This document shows positions 19,106 through 29,500 of a stretch of DNA of 64,000 bases, one piece after another. Under the pieces are notes generated by a model, which was not told the origin of the DNA, did no database searches, and saw only the letters and a list, made by a program, of their open reading frames with translations. This stretch comes from Aureococcus anophagefferens (lineage: Eukaryota > Sar > Pelagophyceae > Pelagomonadales > Pelagomonadaceae). The stretch is taken from the NCBI RefSeq assembly GCF_000186865.1, contig NW_008705561.1, forward strand, positions 2,938,490 through 3,002,489. The letters are read 5' to 3'. The position numbers were made by a program, and so were the translations under genes. Numbering within the stretch: position 1 is the stretch's first letter; every line of letters starts with the position of its first letter.

Positions 19106-19349
19106 CTAGACCTTTTTGACGTTTGCGACCATGTTATCCTTCACCTCATAGTAAGCCCCTCTTGGCGAAAGTCCCCCAGCCTTTGAGCATGACGGACGTG
19201 CCATCGTCCGCCGTGACGTCATCGTGCAGTACTCGGGCGTCACCTACCAAACGTGTCGGTGACGATGTGCCATTGTCTTACCGCCGGAATTCTCTCATAA
19301 TCGTCACGACCGCGCTGGGCGCCGCGTAGGTGATCGTGCCATAAGCCAT
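19106..19349 (-). pseudogene. Probable broken small gene (stop plus frameshift)
   Basis: On the minus strand MAYGTITYAAPSAVVTIMRE begins at 19349, hits an in-frame TAA at 19280-19278, and continues in the same frame as DNGTSSPTRLVGDARVLHDD and TSVMLKGWGTFAKRG. A one-base shift in a G run then yields AYYEVKDNMVANVKKV and a TAG at 19106-19108. The three pieces read naturally in order, as one protein of about 80 residues with two lesions. A 38-nt GT-AG intron (GTAAG...GGTAG) overlapping the stop is possible but leaves a wrong frame. Family unknown. Confidence 0.4.
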
Positions 19350-19642
19350 GTCGCTTCAAGGAATGCACTCGCCTGCTGACTTCGTTCGTTTTCAAACCGT
19401 TGGCGCGTCAAGATCGGCGGCGTGTTGCACTGAACTTGCAGCTGAGCGAACATAAACGGGGCCGATGAACCGTCCCTCGGCGCCAACGTGCTAGCGTGCT
19501 GCCCGGCATCCCGTCGCGCGCGTCGCAGTCGCGTCGCCGTCGCACCCGGCGCTCCATCCGGCACCGCGACGCGACGCGCGCGCGCGTCGCGCGCGCTCGA
19601 CGACCGCGACCGGGGCTGCCCCGCGCGCAACGGTTTAACGCC
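19350..19642. other. Gene-free spacer upstream of the U-box gene
   Basis: Moderate-GC DNA turning into a CG-dinucleotide-rich stretch (19560-19600). I see no gene. It contains one GGGCTGCC motif at 19613 and probably the promoter and 5' UTR of the gene at 19643. Confidence 0.5.
19613..19620 (+). promoter_or_regulatory. Start-proximal GGGCTGCC motif
   Basis: Exact copy in gene orientation, 22 nt before the ATG at 19643. Confidence 0.35.
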
Positions 19643-22011
19643 ATGGCGCTCGAGGCCGTCTGCGGCGAGCTCTGCTGCCCGATGACCGGCGAGCTCTTCG
19701 TCGAGCCCGTCATCTTCCTCGACGACGGCGCGACCTACGAGAAGAGCGCCGTCGAGCAGTGGCTCGCGTCGCTGCCGTGCCTCGGCCTCGGCGGCGCGGA
19801 CGTCGCCGCGCGGCTCGTCGCGGTCAAATGCGTGCGCCGCGCCGTCGAGCGCGCCGTCGCCCGCGGCGCGTCGCTGCCGCCGGGCGCCCGCGGCGCCTGG
19901 TGCGTCGCCGCCGTCGCCGCGGCCGCGCGGACCTTCGCGCGCGGCGCCGAGCCCGCGGAGCTCGACCGCGTCGTCGCCATCGTCCGGAACGTCGGCGGCG
20001 ACGAGCGCCTCTCCTACGGCACGGCCTGCGACTTGTTCGGCGACGCCCTGCCGACGCACCGGCGCGTGCGCCTCGCGGCGGCGCTCGCGCTCCAGGACCC
20101 GCGGTCGACGCGAGCGGCGCTCGCGCGCGGCGTCCGCCGGTTCCAGGCGGCCGCGCGCGCGGCGGCGTCGCGCCGGCGCCGCCCGCGCACGCCGCGGCGG
20201 ACGAGGCGCGCGGCGCCGCCGGCGTTCCCCGCGCGGCTCGCGGCCGAGGCGGCGCCGGGGACGGCGGACGGGACGCCGCCGCGGCCCGCGGAGACGCCCG
20301 TCCGCGCGCCGGAGCCCGTAGACGAGACGCCGCGGCGCGCGCGGCGGTCCGTGTCCTGGGCCGACAGCGACACGTGCTCGTCGCCCTGCTCGTCGCCGGA
20401 GCTCACGCCCCACCGGCCGCGGTCCGTGTCCTGGGCCGACTCGCCCCCGGCCCACTCGCCGGAGACGACGCCCGTCCGCGACCGGAGGCCCGCGAAGCCC
20501 GCGCCGCGCGACGAGCCCGCGGCGCGCGAGGAGCCCGCGCCGCGCGACGAGCCGGCGCACGACGAGCCGCCGGAAGAGCCGTCGCCGCCGCGCGAGGAGC
20601 CGTCGCCGCCGCGCGAGGAGCCGTCGCCGCCGCGCGACGAGCCGTCGCCGCCGCGCGACGAGCCGTCGCCGCCGCGCGAGGAGCCGCCGCCGCCGCGCGA
20701 CGAGCCGCGGCCGCCTCCGCCGGCGCCGCGCGCGGTCCCGCCGGCGCGGCGCCCGCCGTCGGAGGCGCCGCCGGCGCGGCGCCCGCCGCCCGAGGCGCCG
20801 CCGGCGCGCGAAGACCGCGAGCGCGCGGCCCCGCGGCGCCGGCCGCGGCCGAGGGCCGCGGCGCCGGCCGCGGCGCTCGACGTCAGCATCGACGTGCCCG
20901 CCGAGGAAGCCTACGCGGCCGCGGCGGCGCCCGCGGCCGCGGCGCCGTCGCCCCGGGGCGCGCCGTCGCCGCGGGGCGCCGCGTCGCCGCGGACGAGCCT
21001 CCGCGACGCCGTGCGCCTCGCGCGGCGCCGCGCGGCGGACGGTGAGCGCGCCGCGGCGACGGTGCAGCGCGCGTGGCGCCGCGGCCGCGTCCCCGAGGCC
21101 TTCGAGACGCTCTCGGAGCGGACGGAGGCCGCGTCCGACGCGGAGCGGACCGTCGCCGACGCGCCGGCGCCGCGGCCCGCGTCGTCGCCGCGCGTGCCGT
21201 CGCCGGCCGTCGCGGCGGCCGAGGCGAAGCGCGCCGCGGGCCGCGCGCGCCGCGCGTCGCGGACGGCGCGGCCCGCGCAGCCGCCGCCGCCGCCGCCGAA
21301 GCGCAAGGCGCGGACGGCGGCGCCGCAGAGCGTGTGGATCCCGCCGGAGACGCCGCTCCCGGCCAAGTCCGCGGCGGCGCCGGCCCCGGAGGCGGCGAAG
21401 GCGCGCCCGGTCGGCCCGATCGCCGCGAGCCCGGCCATGGACGAGTCCATCGACCTCGCGGGNNNNNNNNNNNNNNNNNNNNNNNNNNNNNNNNNNNNNN
21501 NNNNNNNNNNNNCTCCGCGTCGCCGCGGAACGCCGCCGCCCGCGCCGACGTGTCGCCCCCCGGGACGGCGCCGCCGCGCGCGCGGGGCCCGGCGCGCCGC
21601 GCGCGGTCCGCGTCGCCCGCGGGCCCCCCGGCGCCAGAGGCGGAGAACGCGAGGCCCCCTCGCGCGGAGACCGCGAAGCCCGCGGAGCCCCCGGCGCCCG
21701 CGGCGACGACGCCGGCGCGCAACGCGGGCGCCAAGCTCGCCGGCGGCGAGCGGCTGCCCATGGCCGCGCCGCGGCGGCCGCTCCGCTGCGTCACCGAGCC
21801 CGGCGAGCCCGCGGCGGCCGCGGCGCCGCGCGGCGCGCGGCGCAAGATCAGCCCGCGGTGCATCTCCGACTTCGACGAGTCGCGCACGCCGCCGCCGCCG
21901 CCGCCGAAGCCCGGGAGCCCGTCGACGCGCCTCTGCGACCTGCCCGCGCTCTCGATGCCCCACCAGGTCGAGTCGACGCCCTTCCTGGACCGCCTCGCCC
22001 ACGCGTCTTAA
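19643..22011 (+). CDS. U-box protein with long disordered region and IQ motif
   Basis: The start at 19643 (CGCCATGG) gives MALEAVCGELCCPMTGELF and VIFLDDGATYEKSAVEQWL, a U-box fold (P-M-T-x-E-L-F...P-V...G-x-T-Y-E...I/V-x-x-W-L) typical of E3 ubiquitin ligases. A helical region follows, then two copies of RSVSWADS, a heptad EEPSPPR/DEPSPPR repeat, and AATVQRAWRRGRV, an IQ-type calmodulin-binding site. A 50-base N run (21463-21512) interrupts the disordered part; the frame before and after differs by one, so the gap length is not exact. The C-terminus, RLCDLPALSMPHQVESTPFL, is read after the gap. Its stop interlocks with that of the convergent gene (TTAA at 22008-22011). Confidence 0.7.
20573..20710 (+). 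repeat. 21-bp coding tandem repeat (EEPSPPR/DEPSPPR)
   Basis: Six near-identical 21-bp units, GAGGAGCCGTCGCCGCCGCG plus C with A/C variants at codon 2, begin at 20573, 20594, 20615, 20636, 20657 and 20678, with a degenerate seventh at 20699. It codes for a Ser-Pro-rich heptad and is likely variable in length between strains. Confidence 0.9.
21463..21512. other. Assembly gap (50 N)
   Basis: A run of N in the disordered part of the U-box gene; the phase change across it shows that its length is only nominal. Confidence 0.99.
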
Positions 22012-22880
22012 GTGCCGTGGCACGTCGCGTCGAAGGCCGCGCGGTCGCGTTCGAAGCGCGCGCGGGCCGCGGCGTAGACCGCGGCGTCCGCGGCCGTGAG
22101 GTTCGCGACCGCGGCCGCGACGCGGTCGCTCGGCCGGTTCGCGGAGGAGTGGGTATGGTGCGTCGCCTTCTCCCCCCAGCTCGACGTCGGCGACGCGCAG
22201 GCGCAGTGCTTGTGGGGCTTGCCGTTCTTGCGCAGCCCCAGCACGCACAGGCCCGCGTCGTAGGCCTCGAGCACGCCCACGTGCCACGCGGCCGCGACGG
22301 TTCCGAGCGCGTCGCGCAGACACGCGTCGTCGTCGATGGGCCGCTTGGCGCCGCCGAAGGCCGACTCGTGGTCGTAGCGGTCGCAGAGCTTGCGGGCTTG
22401 CATGTTTATGGGATTGAAGTGGCAGATCGACTTGGCGGCTTCGAAGGCCTTCGCCCGCGCCCGCGCCGAGTCGCCGTAGGCCGCGCCGCGCCACGCCTCC
22501 ACCCAGTCCTCGAGGCTGGCCCTTTTATGGCCCCACTTCTTCAGGTCGCTGGCGAGCTGGCAGTGGCTGAACTGGCTGACGACGTGCGCGAGGGGCTCGC
22601 GCGCGAGGAGCAGCGGCCGCGGCGGCCGCGGGAAGACCCGCGTCCGCGCCGCGTAGCCGCCCTCGGTGTTGCCGAAGTCGCACTTGCCGTGGAGCATGGC
22701 CCAGGTCGTATTGTCGTAGGCCTTCTTCACCTGGCGGCCGAAGCAGGACACGAGGCCGAACTGGTTGACGAGGTCGCCGCTGAACGACACGCCGCCGGTC
22801 TTGGGCACGTGCCAGTAGTAGTAGAGCGGCGGGTCCGTCGCAAGCGCAGCGGCGGCCAGGGCCCAGAGCCGTCGCAGCAT
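22008..22880 (-). CDS. Secretory sulfotransferase (PAPS-dependent, carbohydrate type)
   Basis: 290 residues from the ATG at 22880. MLRRLWALAAAALATDPP is a signal peptide or anchor. YYYWHVPKTGGVSFSGDLV is the PAPS 5'-phosphosulfate loop (H-x-P-K-T-G-G) of Golgi heparan-sulfate-type sulfotransferases. LLLAREPLAHVVSQFSHCQL is the 3'-phosphate-binding R-x-P...S segment. Several Cys and one N-glycosylation sequon fit a lumenal enzyme. It probably sulfates polysaccharide; the acceptor is unknown. The stop codon overlaps that of the U-box gene. Confidence 0.8.
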   Translation of the reverse strand: MLRRLWALAAAALATDPPLYYYWHVPKTGGVSFSGDLVNQFGLVSCFGRQVKKAYDNTTWAMLHGKCDFGNTEGGYAARTRVFPRPPRPLLLAREPLAHVVSQFSHCQLASDLKKWGHKRASLEDWVEAWRGAAYGDSARARAKAFEAAKSICHFNPINMQARKLCDRYDHESAFGGAKRPIDDDACLRDALGTVAAAWHVGVLEAYDAGLCVLGLRKNGKPHKHCACASPTSSWGEKATHHTHSSANRPSDRVAAAVANLTAADAAVYAAARARFERDRAAFDATCHGT

Positions 22881-22944
22881 GCGTTCAGCCCGTCGCAACG
22901 AGCGATCGAGGCCCGCGGCCGCGCATTTTTAGCTCATCATGCTC

Positions 22945-22952
22945 GGCAGCCC
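22945..22952 (-). promoter_or_regulatory. Start-proximal GGGCTGCC motif
   Basis: GGGCTGCC on the minus strand, 64 nt upstream of the sulfotransferase ATG at 22880. Confidence 0.3.
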
Positions 22953-23100
22953 CTTCAACCAAGCCAGTGAGCTGCACAGATGCTGCACGACCGACCCCTC
23001 GCTCGGCTCTTGCCACCACGCATCGACGACGCCGCGCCCACCAAAACGTCGCGCCTCTTGCTGCTCGCTGCCGCGACGAGCGCGCTGCTCCGCCCGGACC

Positions 23101-24551
23101 ATGGTGACGACGCGGTCGAAGAACGGCGTCGCCGGCGGCGCGAGCCCCATCTCGCCGAACTCGAGCCCGCTGCAGATCGCGGCGTCGAAGCGGTCCTACC
23201 CGCCGGTGCCCAAGACCTGCGTCGTCACGGGCGGCACGGGCTTCGTCGGCCAGCGCCTCGTGGAGATGCTCGTCGAGCGCGGCGCGGCGAAGGTCATCTC
23301 GCTGGACATCGTGCCGGCCCCGAAGGACGCGTGGCGCCACCCGAACATCGAGTGGCGCGTCTGCGACATCACGGATGAGGCCAAGGTCGCCGCCGCGCTC
23401 GAGGGCGCCGACTGCGTCTGGCACAACGCCGCCGCCGTCGGGCCCTTCCACCCGAAGCCGCTCTACACGCGCGTGACAGGGCAGGACAAGAGAGCGAAAT
23501 TCCCAACTTCAAAGGCTCCTTTCTAGGCCGTTTTCCACTCGTTTCGGCTGATTTTTGGACGAGCGATCATCTCTCGGAACGGTCTCGAAGCGTGGATGTG
23601 TTTTCCGTAACGCGCGCGCGCGGAACACTCACGTTGAAGCGACGTTGAATCACCCTTGTCCTGCCCAGGCGCGTGAACTACGAGGGCACGCTCAACGTGC
23701 TCCGCGCGTGCAAGAAGCACGGCGTGCCCAAGCTCGTCTTCTCGTCGTCGCCGTCGACGCGCTTCACGGGCGCCGACGTCGACGGGCTGCGCGAGGACGA
23801 GATGCCGTCCCTGCCCCTGCCCAGCTACCTCCAGGAGTACGCGGGCACGAAGGCCGCCGCGGAGCTCGAGGTCTCGAAGGCGTGCTGCGACGACCTGCTG
23901 ACGGTGTCCGTGGCGCCGCACCAGGTCTACGGCCCCCGCGACAACCTCTTCCTGCCGAATTTGCTGGAGAACGCGGGCAACGGCCGCCTCCGCGTCTTCG
24001 GCCCGGGCTACAACCGCATCTGCTTCACGCACGTCGACAACTACTGCCACGGCCTCATCATCGCCGAGCGCGCGCTCGTGCCCAAGTCGCCGGCGCTGGG
24101 CAACTTCTACATCTGCACGGACGGCACGACGCACCCCGGCGGCGAGCAGTACCTCCTCTTCTGGAAGGAGCTCGACCGCGCGGTCGTCGGCATGGGCTTC
24201 TCGTCGCTCTGGGCCAAGTTCCACTACCCGACCTGGTTCCTCACGCCCATCGCCGCCGTCTGCGAGGTCATCGGCTGGATCTTGGGCACGACGCTCAAGC
24301 TCAACCTCTTCAACGTCCGCGTGCTGGTCATGCACCGCTGGTTCGACATCGCGAACGCGGAGCGCGACCTCAAGTTCAAGCCCATCATCGCCTACGAGGA
24401 GGGCTGGACGGAGACCATCGCCTGGTTCCGGGAGCACTGGCTCCCGACCTACGCCAAGTCCGCGTCCCTCTTCGGCATCGCGAAGCAGTCCCAGGCGAAG
24501 ATCGACATCCAGGAGGCGTCCCGCCAGGCGGACCTGAAGAAGACGAAGTGA
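23101..24551 (+). CDS. 3-beta-hydroxysteroid dehydrogenase / sterol-4-alpha-carboxylate 3-dehydrogenase-like
   Basis: Exons 23101-23468 and 23669-24551 encode 416 residues. CVVTGGTGFVGQRLVEML is the NAD(P)-binding Rossmann motif; WHNAAAVGPFH fits the extended SDR family; EYAGTKAAAELE supplies the catalytic Tyr-x-x-x-Lys. VYGPRDNLFLPNLLENAGNG and FTHVDNYCHGLIIAERAL are typical of the 3-beta-HSD/NSDHL/ERG26 group, which oxidises and decarboxylates C4-methyl sterols at the ER. A hydrophobic segment near TWFLTPIAAVCEVIGWILG may anchor it to the membrane. Intron 23469-23668 is an introner. Confidence 0.85.
23469..23668 (+). mobile_element. Introner element A2, intron of the sterol dehydrogenase gene
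   Basis: A 200-nt GC-AG intron. A perfect duplication GCGCGTGA lies at 23469-23476 and 23669-23676. Terminal inverted repeats GGGCAGGACAAG and CTTGTCCTGCCC are intact. Exact removal joins LYTR|VNYEG; only a cut at the GC gives both an AG acceptor and the right frame. Sense orientation. Confidence 0.96.
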
Positions 24552-24583
24552 CTTTCTGTGGGGCGTGGCCGTCTAACTCTTAG

Positions 24584-25342
24584 TTAGCACATGTAGTAGC
24601 CGCCGGGCGGGGTCCAGAAGCCCACGACGTGGCGCGCGGCGTCGTCGGGGAGCCGCTGCGCGCACTTGCGCACGAGGCCGGTGAGGACGCGCTGGTGCTT
24701 CCGCGCGTAGGCCTTCCAGTCGCCGGCGGCTTTGACGCGATCGTATACAGCGAGGGTGGCTTCGTTCTTGGGCCTGCGCACTGGAGGAAACTCCGTGGGA
24801 TTCTTTGCGCCAGCGCGGAGCAGGATTTTGACGGCTTCGCGGAGGCCATGACCAAGAGCAATGTCGAGGGCGCTCAGCCTCGCGTTGGTGACTGCGTCGA
24901 CGTCGGCTCCTGCTTCGATGAGAAGGTTGAGATTTGATAAGAATCGCCGTTTTATTTCAATAGGTGAAACAGTCCTGAGTCCAAGGCATACCAAATGTAA
25001 TGGAGTGCGTCCAAACCTGGACTTCGCGTTGACATCAATGTCCGGCGCCGCCAGCAGAAGCTCGAGAGTTTTAGTATCAGCATGACGCATCGCTGCTGTG
25101 TGCAGCGGCAGATGACCATCTTGGTCGAAAACGCTTGTCGACGCTCCATTTTGTAGCAAGCACTCAACCATTGTTGGATGGTATGGTACAGCGAGATGTA
25201 AGGCGGTTCGGCCCCCATGGCCGGGTCTAGGATCACGACTGTTGACGTCCGCGCCGCGCGCGACGAGCCTGCGAACCTCCGAAAGGTCTCCGCTGTAGGC
25301 GGCATTGCACAAGAGTCTCTCTAAGTCATCGACATCGTCCAT
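24584..25342 (-). CDS. Ankyrin-repeat protein (short, with conserved Trp-rich tail)
   Basis: 252 residues from the ATG at 25342. Four to five ankyrin repeats are visible: LVARGADVNSRDPRPGHGGR, DQDGHLPLHTAAMRHADTK, FGRTPLHLVCLG and LLIEAGADVDAVTNARLSAL. The tail has VKAAGDWKAYARKHQRVLTG and DDAARHVVGFWTPP, matching in layout the tail of the ankyrin gene at 53667-54539, so the two belong to one family. AT-richer codon use than neighbouring genes. GGGCTGCG lies 8 nt before the ATG. Confidence 0.8.
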   Translation of the reverse strand: MDDVDDLERLLCNAAYSGDLSEVRRLVARGADVNSRDPRPGHGGRTALHLAVPYHPTMVECLLQNGASTSVFDQDGHLPLHTAAMRHADTKTLELLLAAPDIDVNAKSRFGRTPLHLVCLGLRTVSPIEIKRRFLSNLNLLIEAGADVDAVTNARLSALDIALGHGLREAVKILLRAGAKNPTEFPPVRRPKNEATLAVYDRVKAAGDWKAYARKHQRVLTGLVRKCAQRLPDDAARHVVGFWTPPGGYYMC

Positions 25343-25512
25343 GCCGACCCGCAGCCCCTTCAACGAAGCAGCAAGTTAGCCGCACTGGACGCCCCCAAAA
25401 AGCTCGAGGAGCCCGCCTCGACCAAGCGCCTCCGCCGCGCGCGCCCGCACGGCTCGAACCGAGCCGCCGCCGCATTAGCGCCACACCGCTTTCGACAGCT
25501 CTCTACGCGACC

Positions 25513-26451
25513 ATGGTCTTCGGCCTCTTCGGCGGCGGCAACGACCGCGAGGCCCAGTCCAAGGAGTTATTGAGCGCCCTGGGCAACAGCGCGCGCGTCG
25601 CCGCGAGCGACGGGTCCATGATCGACGTGAGCGTCAAGGGCCTGGGCATGATGCGCGTCTTCCTGCCGCCCAAGTTCCCCGGCGAGCGGCCCGTGCTCCA
25701 GCTCATGCAGCCCTACGAGCACGAGCTCGTCGACAAGTACAGCCAGGTCCGGAGCCCCGCGCTCGCGCACTGGGGCGCCAAGTCGAAGCTCGCGGACGTC
25801 GTCGTCGCCGTCGTCGACGCGCTCGAGAGCCACGCGTCGCTCGTCGCCAACGAGCGCACCGTCGCCGACCTCGCGGCGCAGCGGTCGCTCGCGAGCGCGC
25901 CGGCGCCGGCGCGCGACGGGCCGCGCGACCACGCGCCCGTGCCCGAGATCCCCGGCGACTTCCCCGAGCTCTTCGACGGCCTGGACGACGCGCAGCTCGA
26001 CGCGCTCGTCGCGGACCCGGAGGCCCTCGAGGCGGCCGTGGACCGCGTGGCCGTGCTGGCGTCGATGGTGGGCCTCCGCGGCGAGCTCCGCGCGTCGAAC
26101 CTCGCGGCGGCCCGCGCGGCGCTGGCCGCCGCCGACGACGCCGACGCGGCGCAAAGGGACGCACAAACCGCCGCCGACGACCTCCGGGACGCGCTCGCGG
26201 CCTACGACGCCGCGAGGGCGGACGCGGCCCGCTTCGCGTCGTCGGATCCGGCGGGCGACGCGGCCGCGGGCGCCGCCGCGCGGTCGAAAGCCGCGGACGC
26301 CACATCGCTCGCGCTCCTCGACGCCTGGACCGGCGGCGACCGGGCCCAGTTCATCGAGGCCTACATCGCCGCGCGCAAGGAGCACCACCTCGAGGCCGCG
26401 CTCGCGGCCCAGTGCGGGAGGCCCGACGTCGCCGTCGAGGACGTCGCCTAA
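25513..26451 (+). CDS. VPS37-like ESCRT-I subunit (Mod(r) domain)
   Basis: 312 residues. The N-terminal 110 residues look like a degenerate UEV domain (VFLPPKFPGERPVLQLMQPY), as in VPS37A. The second half starts PELFDGLDDAQLDALVADPE and continues as long helices, the Mod(r) pattern used to assemble with TSG101 and VPS28. The end, FIEAYIAARKEHHLEAALAA, fits the Mod(r) C-terminus (F-x-x-Y-x-x-x-R-x-x-x-H). ESCRT-I sorts ubiquitylated cargo at endosomes. Convergent with the gene at 26533, with 81 bp between stop codons. Confidence 0.75.
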   Translation: MVFGLFGGGNDREAQSKELLSALGNSARVAASDGSMIDVSVKGLGMMRVFLPPKFPGERPVLQLMQPYEHELVDKYSQVRSPALAHWGAKSKLADVVVAVVDALESHASLVANERTVADLAAQRSLASAPAPARDGPRDHAPVPEIPGDFPELFDGLDDAQLDALVADPEALEAAVDRVAVLASMVGLRGELRASNLAAARAALAAADDADAAQRDAQTAADDLRDALAAYDAARADAARFASSDPAGDAAAGAAARSKAADATSLALLDAWTGGDRAQFIEAYIAARKEHHLEAALAAQCGRPDVAVEDVA

Positions 26452-26532
26452 AGTTTTTTGTGTGCACAGAGGCCTGCACAACCGATGCAGAGGCGGTGTC
26501 CTCTCTAGGCGCAGGCAATGTTCCTCCTCGCG

Positions 26533-29500
26533 TTACGGAAACGACGCGCGCATGAGCGACCGGCAGTCGCCGCGCTTCGCGGCGAGGCCGCCGTCGAAGG
26601 CGCGCCGGAGCGCGCCGACGAGGCTCTCCGCGTCGGCATCGTCGCGGCTCCGCGGCGTCGCCGGCGGCGGCGCCTCGCAGGCCAGGGGCGGCGGGTCCGA
26701 GAACAGGTCCCCCAAAGGCCCCGCGGCGCCCGACCACGGCGCGCGGCTCTCGAGGTCCTTCGCCGCCGCGAGCGCCGCGAGCGCCGCGTCGCGCCAGGCC
26801 GTCGCGTTGCAGTAGGCCGCCGCCGCCGCGGGCGCGAAGCGCGCGGCCGCCGCCGCGTCGAGCTTGCCGCCGTCGACGTCCAGCGGAACGAACGGCGCCG
26901 CGCGGCGCCGGAACGCGGCGAGCGCGTCGCTCCCGAGCCCGCGCGCGCCGTCGCGCGTCGTCGCCACGGGCAACCCGTGCTCCAGCGCGAGCCAGACCTT
27001 CGTCGAGATGCCCGACGCGACGACGGCCGGCGCGACGAAGAGCCTCGACCGCCGGAGCGCGGCCGACACGTCGTCGACGCGCCCCGGCGCCGACACGCCC
27101 GGCGACGCGTGGGGCGGCCGCTTGCGCATGTTGCCGCCCGCGGGGCGCCCGCTCGCGAAGACGTCGGGCGCGCACAAAAGCCGCGCGGCGCCGCTCCGCT
27201 TCGCTAAGGCATCATCACACGCCGCGCGCGCCTCGTCGGCCCACTGCGCGGAGCCGATCAAGAGCAGCTTCGCCGCCCGCAGGTCCGCACAGCCGCCGTC
27301 GGCGTCGCTCAGCGCGTGGAGCGCCGGGAGCGCGTGGCGCAGGAGCCACTGGACGGCCAAACGATTCGCGAAGGTGCCCCCGCCGACGAACGCCACGTCC
27401 GCGCGGCGCCCGAAGCTATCGCCGTGGGCCGTCCAGCCGTCCTTGGCCGTGCCGCCGTCGATCTTCGCGCGGTAGGGCAGCACGCCGAGGTCCGGCGCGC
27501 CGCGGCGCGCGGACCGCACGAAGTCGCCGCCGGGGAACTTGTCGCAGACGGCGTCCGCGTCCGCGTCGCGCGGCGCGGCCCGCAGCGCCGCGAAGGCGTC
27601 GCGGTCCTCGTCGGAGATGGCCAACACGGCCGCGACGTCCGCGTGGCCGTAGAAGGCCCGCTCGGCCTCGCGCACGAAGCGCCAGTAGGCCGCGTCGTCG
27701 CCGCGCGCGGCGCCGACGGCGCGCGCGCGCTCGTGCTGGACGTCGTCGGACGTCAGCACGACGGGGATCTTGCGCCGCCGGATGTCGCCGAGCTGCTTCG
27801 CCAGCGGGATGACGAGGGCGGGGATGGGCGGCGCGGACAGGCGGTAGAACCACGTCGTCGCGACCACGATATCGACGCGCTGCCGCGCGAGCTTTTGCGC
27901 CGACACGCCTTCCATCGTCTCGTCGAGGGCAAACACAGCAAAGTTGCTGTCGTCGCAGTGGGCGATGTTCAGGTCCTTGACGACGGCCGCGGGCTCGGGG
28001 TCGAACTTGGCGACGCGTTTCTTGACGTCGCGGTGCGCCAGTAAGACCCGGTGCCCCGCGGCGCAGAGCCACGATAGCAGCTGGCGCGTGCGCACGTGGC
28101 CGCCCTCGTAGGGCGTCGGCAGCTTTTCGTAGGCCACGAAGACGGTGAGCGCGGCGCCGTTCGTCCGCGCGTCCTCGCGCGATTCGCGCTCGAAGTCGGG
28201 CCGCGCGGCCGCGCGCGCGCAGTCGCTGTTGTTCCGGCGCGCGGGGCAGGTCACGTTATTGGTCGCGCACCAGCCGTCGACGGCGGCCTTGATCTGCGCC
28301 GGGGGCAGCACCTGGATGCCCGGGAGCGCCGCGCACCGCGAGAGGCCGACGTCCGCTCCGAGCCGGTCCCACAGGTACTGGTAGGACTGGATGCCCAACG
28401 CCTTGATCTTGGGCTTCTTCGGCCCGCTGAAGAAGTCCAACGCGTAGGACGACGACGGCGCCGGGAGCTTGATCGTGCCGTGGGGCGCCGCGGCCGTTTC
28501 GACGCCGCAGCAGCACCGGGAAGTCACGGGCTCGCCGAGCGTGCGGCTCAGGGCCTTGGCGCTCTCGAGGGCGTTGTAGAACGTGCCCGGCGCGTTCTCG
28601 CAGACCTCCGTGCGCTTCTGGAGGAGCGCCTCCCTGGCGAGTTTCTTCGCCTCGGCCTTTTTGGCGCCGTCGGGCGCGCCGTCGCCCGCGAGGTGGAACG
28701 TCCACCGCTTGTCCCCCAACACGACGGCGCGGCCGACGTGGGCGAGCATGGCCATGAAGGCGCCGCCCCAGGGCGAGAAGCCGGGCACCAATTGGCTCGC
28801 GTCGAGGCGGTCGAGCCAGTCGCGGGGAAATATCAACGCGTCGTGCCCCAGGTGCGCCTCGCCGGCCTGCTTGAAGATGGCGTCGACGTCGGCGAAGTCG
28901 CGGGGCGCGACCTGGCGCCGCGTCACGGACCAGGCCGTGCGCAACGGCAGCCGCTCGTCCAAAACCAGCTGCTGGAGGTGCACGTAAAAGTGCGGGTGCA
29001 CGAGGATGTCGGGGTTCGTCAAAACGACGTAGTGCGCGTCCGTCGGCGTGAGCCGCGCGCACTCGAGCAGGTCACCGAGGAGCGGCAGGCGCATGCCGTT
29101 CTCGACGTCGAGGCCGTTGCGCAGCACGCACGCGCGCCGCGTCGGCCACCGGCCCGTGAGCGCCTCCAGCTCGCGGTCGCCCTCGCGCGCGGCCGCGGCG
29201 ATCTCGACGCCGATGCCGCACCAGCGCGCGACGCGCCAGGCCTTGGACAGCGCCAGGTGGCTCAGCGCGTCCTCGTCGACGGCCGCGCCGCCGATCGTCG
29301 TCGCGCCGTGCGGCTTCGACCGCGCGAACGGGTTCACGACGTGGACGAAGCGCGGGAAGCCCACGGGCGTGCCGCCCGTCGGCGGGGCGCCCGAGGCGTC
29401 CATGACGGCGTCGCGCTCCGGCAACGAGTCGACGAAGGCGTTGCCCCAGCGGGGCCGCGCCGCGCGCGGCGCCGCGAGGAGCCGGCGGCGCCGCGCGGGC

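Noticed and set aside
20573..20710. CRISPR-like array
   Set aside because: The repeat is a contiguous 21-bp coding heptad with no spacers, in a eukaryotic gene.
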